From: an uncultured Lachnospiraceae bacterium
GTDB taxonomy: Bacteria; Bacillota; Clostridia; Lachnospirales; Lachnospiraceae
Direction of reading: 5' to 3'
Length of the DNA stretch: 15,882 nt
Assembly (NCBI GenBank): GCA_902803355.1
Contig: CADCPP010000086.1
Coordinates: 1 to 15,882 of the forward strand
Below are positions 15,191 through 15,882 of this stretch, one piece after another (positions within the stretch are counted from its first letter, which is position 1; each line of letters begins with the position of its first letter). A program made the position numbers and the translations under genes. Below the pieces are notes generated by a model. The model did not search any database. It was not told where the DNA came from and worked only from the letters and a program-made list of their open reading frames with translations.

Positions 15191-15882
15191 TCAGGCGATC
15201 GTTGCCACGATAACGGCCTTGATCGTATGCAGGCGGTTCTCTGCCTCATCGAAGCAGTGGCTGTGGGTGCTCAGGAAGACGTCATCGGTCACTTCGCGGA
15301 TATCATAGCCCTTCTCACGGCAATCCTTGGCCATGGTGGTATTAAAATCGTGGAAGGAGGGCAGGCAGTGCAGGAAAATATAGTTCGGGTTGTGGGTCTT
15401 TTCGGCAAGAGCGGCGTCAACGCGGAAGGGGGTCAGGAGCCTTACGCGTTCCGGGATCTTGTCTTCTTCACCCATGGAGGCCCAGATATCGGTATACAGC
15501 ACGTCGGCGCCGTCAAGGCAGGCGGGATCGTCGGAGATGGTGAACTGCGCACCGGTCTCCTTCCCCGCTTCCAGGCAGCGGGCCAGCACGTCATCAGCAG
15601 GCGCAAGCTCCTTCGGACCGAAGCCGACGTAGTGGATGCCGAGCTTTGCGCAGATATACATCAGGCAGTAGGCCACGTTGTTGCGGGTATCGCCGCAGAA
15701 GGCAAGCTTCACTTCGCTAAGAGGCTTGTGGACGTATTCCTCAACGGTCATGATGTCCGCAAGGGCCTGGGTCGGATGGTCCACGTCGGTCAGGCCGTTC
15801 CACACGGGAACGCCGGCGTAGGTGCGGAGATCTTCAACCACCTTCTGGTCGTAGCCGCGGTATTCAATGCCGTCGTAGAAGC
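15191..15882 (-). CDS. arcB: Ornithine carbamoyltransferase (5' end beyond window)
   Basis: This enzyme interconverts ornithine plus carbamoyl phosphate with citrulline plus phosphate. The frame stays open to the window edge (the last bases encode FYDGIEYRGYDQKVVEDL), so about 230 C-terminal residues are visible of roughly 330. Visible family motifs include VPVWNGLTDVDHPTQ (carbamoyl phosphate/ornithine site), the LAFCGDTRNNV segment and HCLPSFHD, the latter holding the catalytic Cys of the usual HCLPAFHD. The C-terminus ENRLHTIKAVIVAT is typical. Placement upstream of carbamate kinase suggests the catabolic (ArcB) role; the anabolic ArgF form is very similar and cannot be excluded without the rest of the operon. 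An arginine deiminase gene may lie just outside the window. Confidence 0.95.
   Translation of the reverse strand, partial: FYDGIEYRGYDQKVVEDLRTYAGVPVWNGLTDVDHPTQALADIMTVEEYVHKPLSEVKLAFCGDTRNNVAYCLMYICAKLGIHYVGFGPKELAPADDVLARCLEAGKETGAQFTISDDPACLDGADVLYTDIWASMGEEDKIPERVRLLTPFRVDAALAEKTHNPNYIFLHCLPSFHDFNTTMAKDCREKGYDIREVTDDVFLSTHSHCFDEAENRLHTIKAVIVATIA

Noticed and set aside
1..15882. tRNA, rRNA, riboswitch, CRISPR, insertion sequence or attachment site
   Set aside because: I saw no cloverleaf, array of spaced repeats, transposase or flanking repeats. The gaps are short and explained by promoters, terminators and ribosome sites.

Overview
The window looks like a chromosomal segment from a fairly GC-rich anaerobic member of the Clostridia, probably Lachnospirales. 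The clues are an oxygen-sensitive [FeFe] hydrogenase, an oxaloacetate decarboxylase/transcarboxylase-type carboxyltransferase, a lipoprotein with a Thr/Ala/Glu linker, strong AGGAGG ribosome binding sites and sigma-A-like promoters. The taxonomic placement is inference from gene content, not from a marker gene. Coding density is high, no gap reaches 300 bases, and there are no tRNA, rRNA, CRISPR or insertion-sequence signatures.

Layout. (1) Bases 1-4498 (+): a tight run of three glycoside hydrolases: the C-terminal part of a GH78 alpha-L-rhamnosidase, a GH43-type enzyme with a discoidin-like and an Fn3-like tail, and a GH1 beta-glycosidase. The two complete ones lack signal peptides, so the cluster probably dismantles imported plant oligosaccharides or glycosides in the cytoplasm. 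(2) Bases 4515-8008 (+): a near-consensus promoter, an OadA/PycB-type carboxyltransferase without a biotinyl domain, and a lipoprotein with two tandem C-terminal repeats. A bidirectional hairpin terminator (8045-8084) closes this unit and the convergent hydrogenase unit. (3) Bases 8105-10680 (-): a promoter, then a short NuoF-like iron-sulfur protein without its FMN/NADH domain, overlapping by 8 bases an [FeFe] hydrogenase with the modular plan of the clostridial CpI enzyme. (4) Bases 10768-12920 (+): a divergent promoter, a CDF-family metal exporter, a PaaI-type hotdog thioesterase, a beta-phosphoglucomutase-like HAD phosphatase, and a second hairpin terminator. (5) Bases 12961-15882 (-): ornithine carbamoyltransferase (cut by the right edge), carbamate kinase and ornithine aminotransferase, in that transcription order.

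How it fits together. The sugar hydrolases would supply monosaccharides for fermentation. The carboxyltransferase would handle C3/C4 acid interconversion, with or without sodium export. The hydrogenase would remove reducing equivalents as H2 or take them up. The last operon would yield ATP from citrulline and pass ornithine toward glutamate semialdehyde. The two most unusual points are both missing modules: a carboxyltransferase with no tethered biotin carrier, and a NuoF-like hydrogenase partner reduced to its iron-sulfur half. I found no clear sign of a wholly new defence, mobile or RNA-based system.
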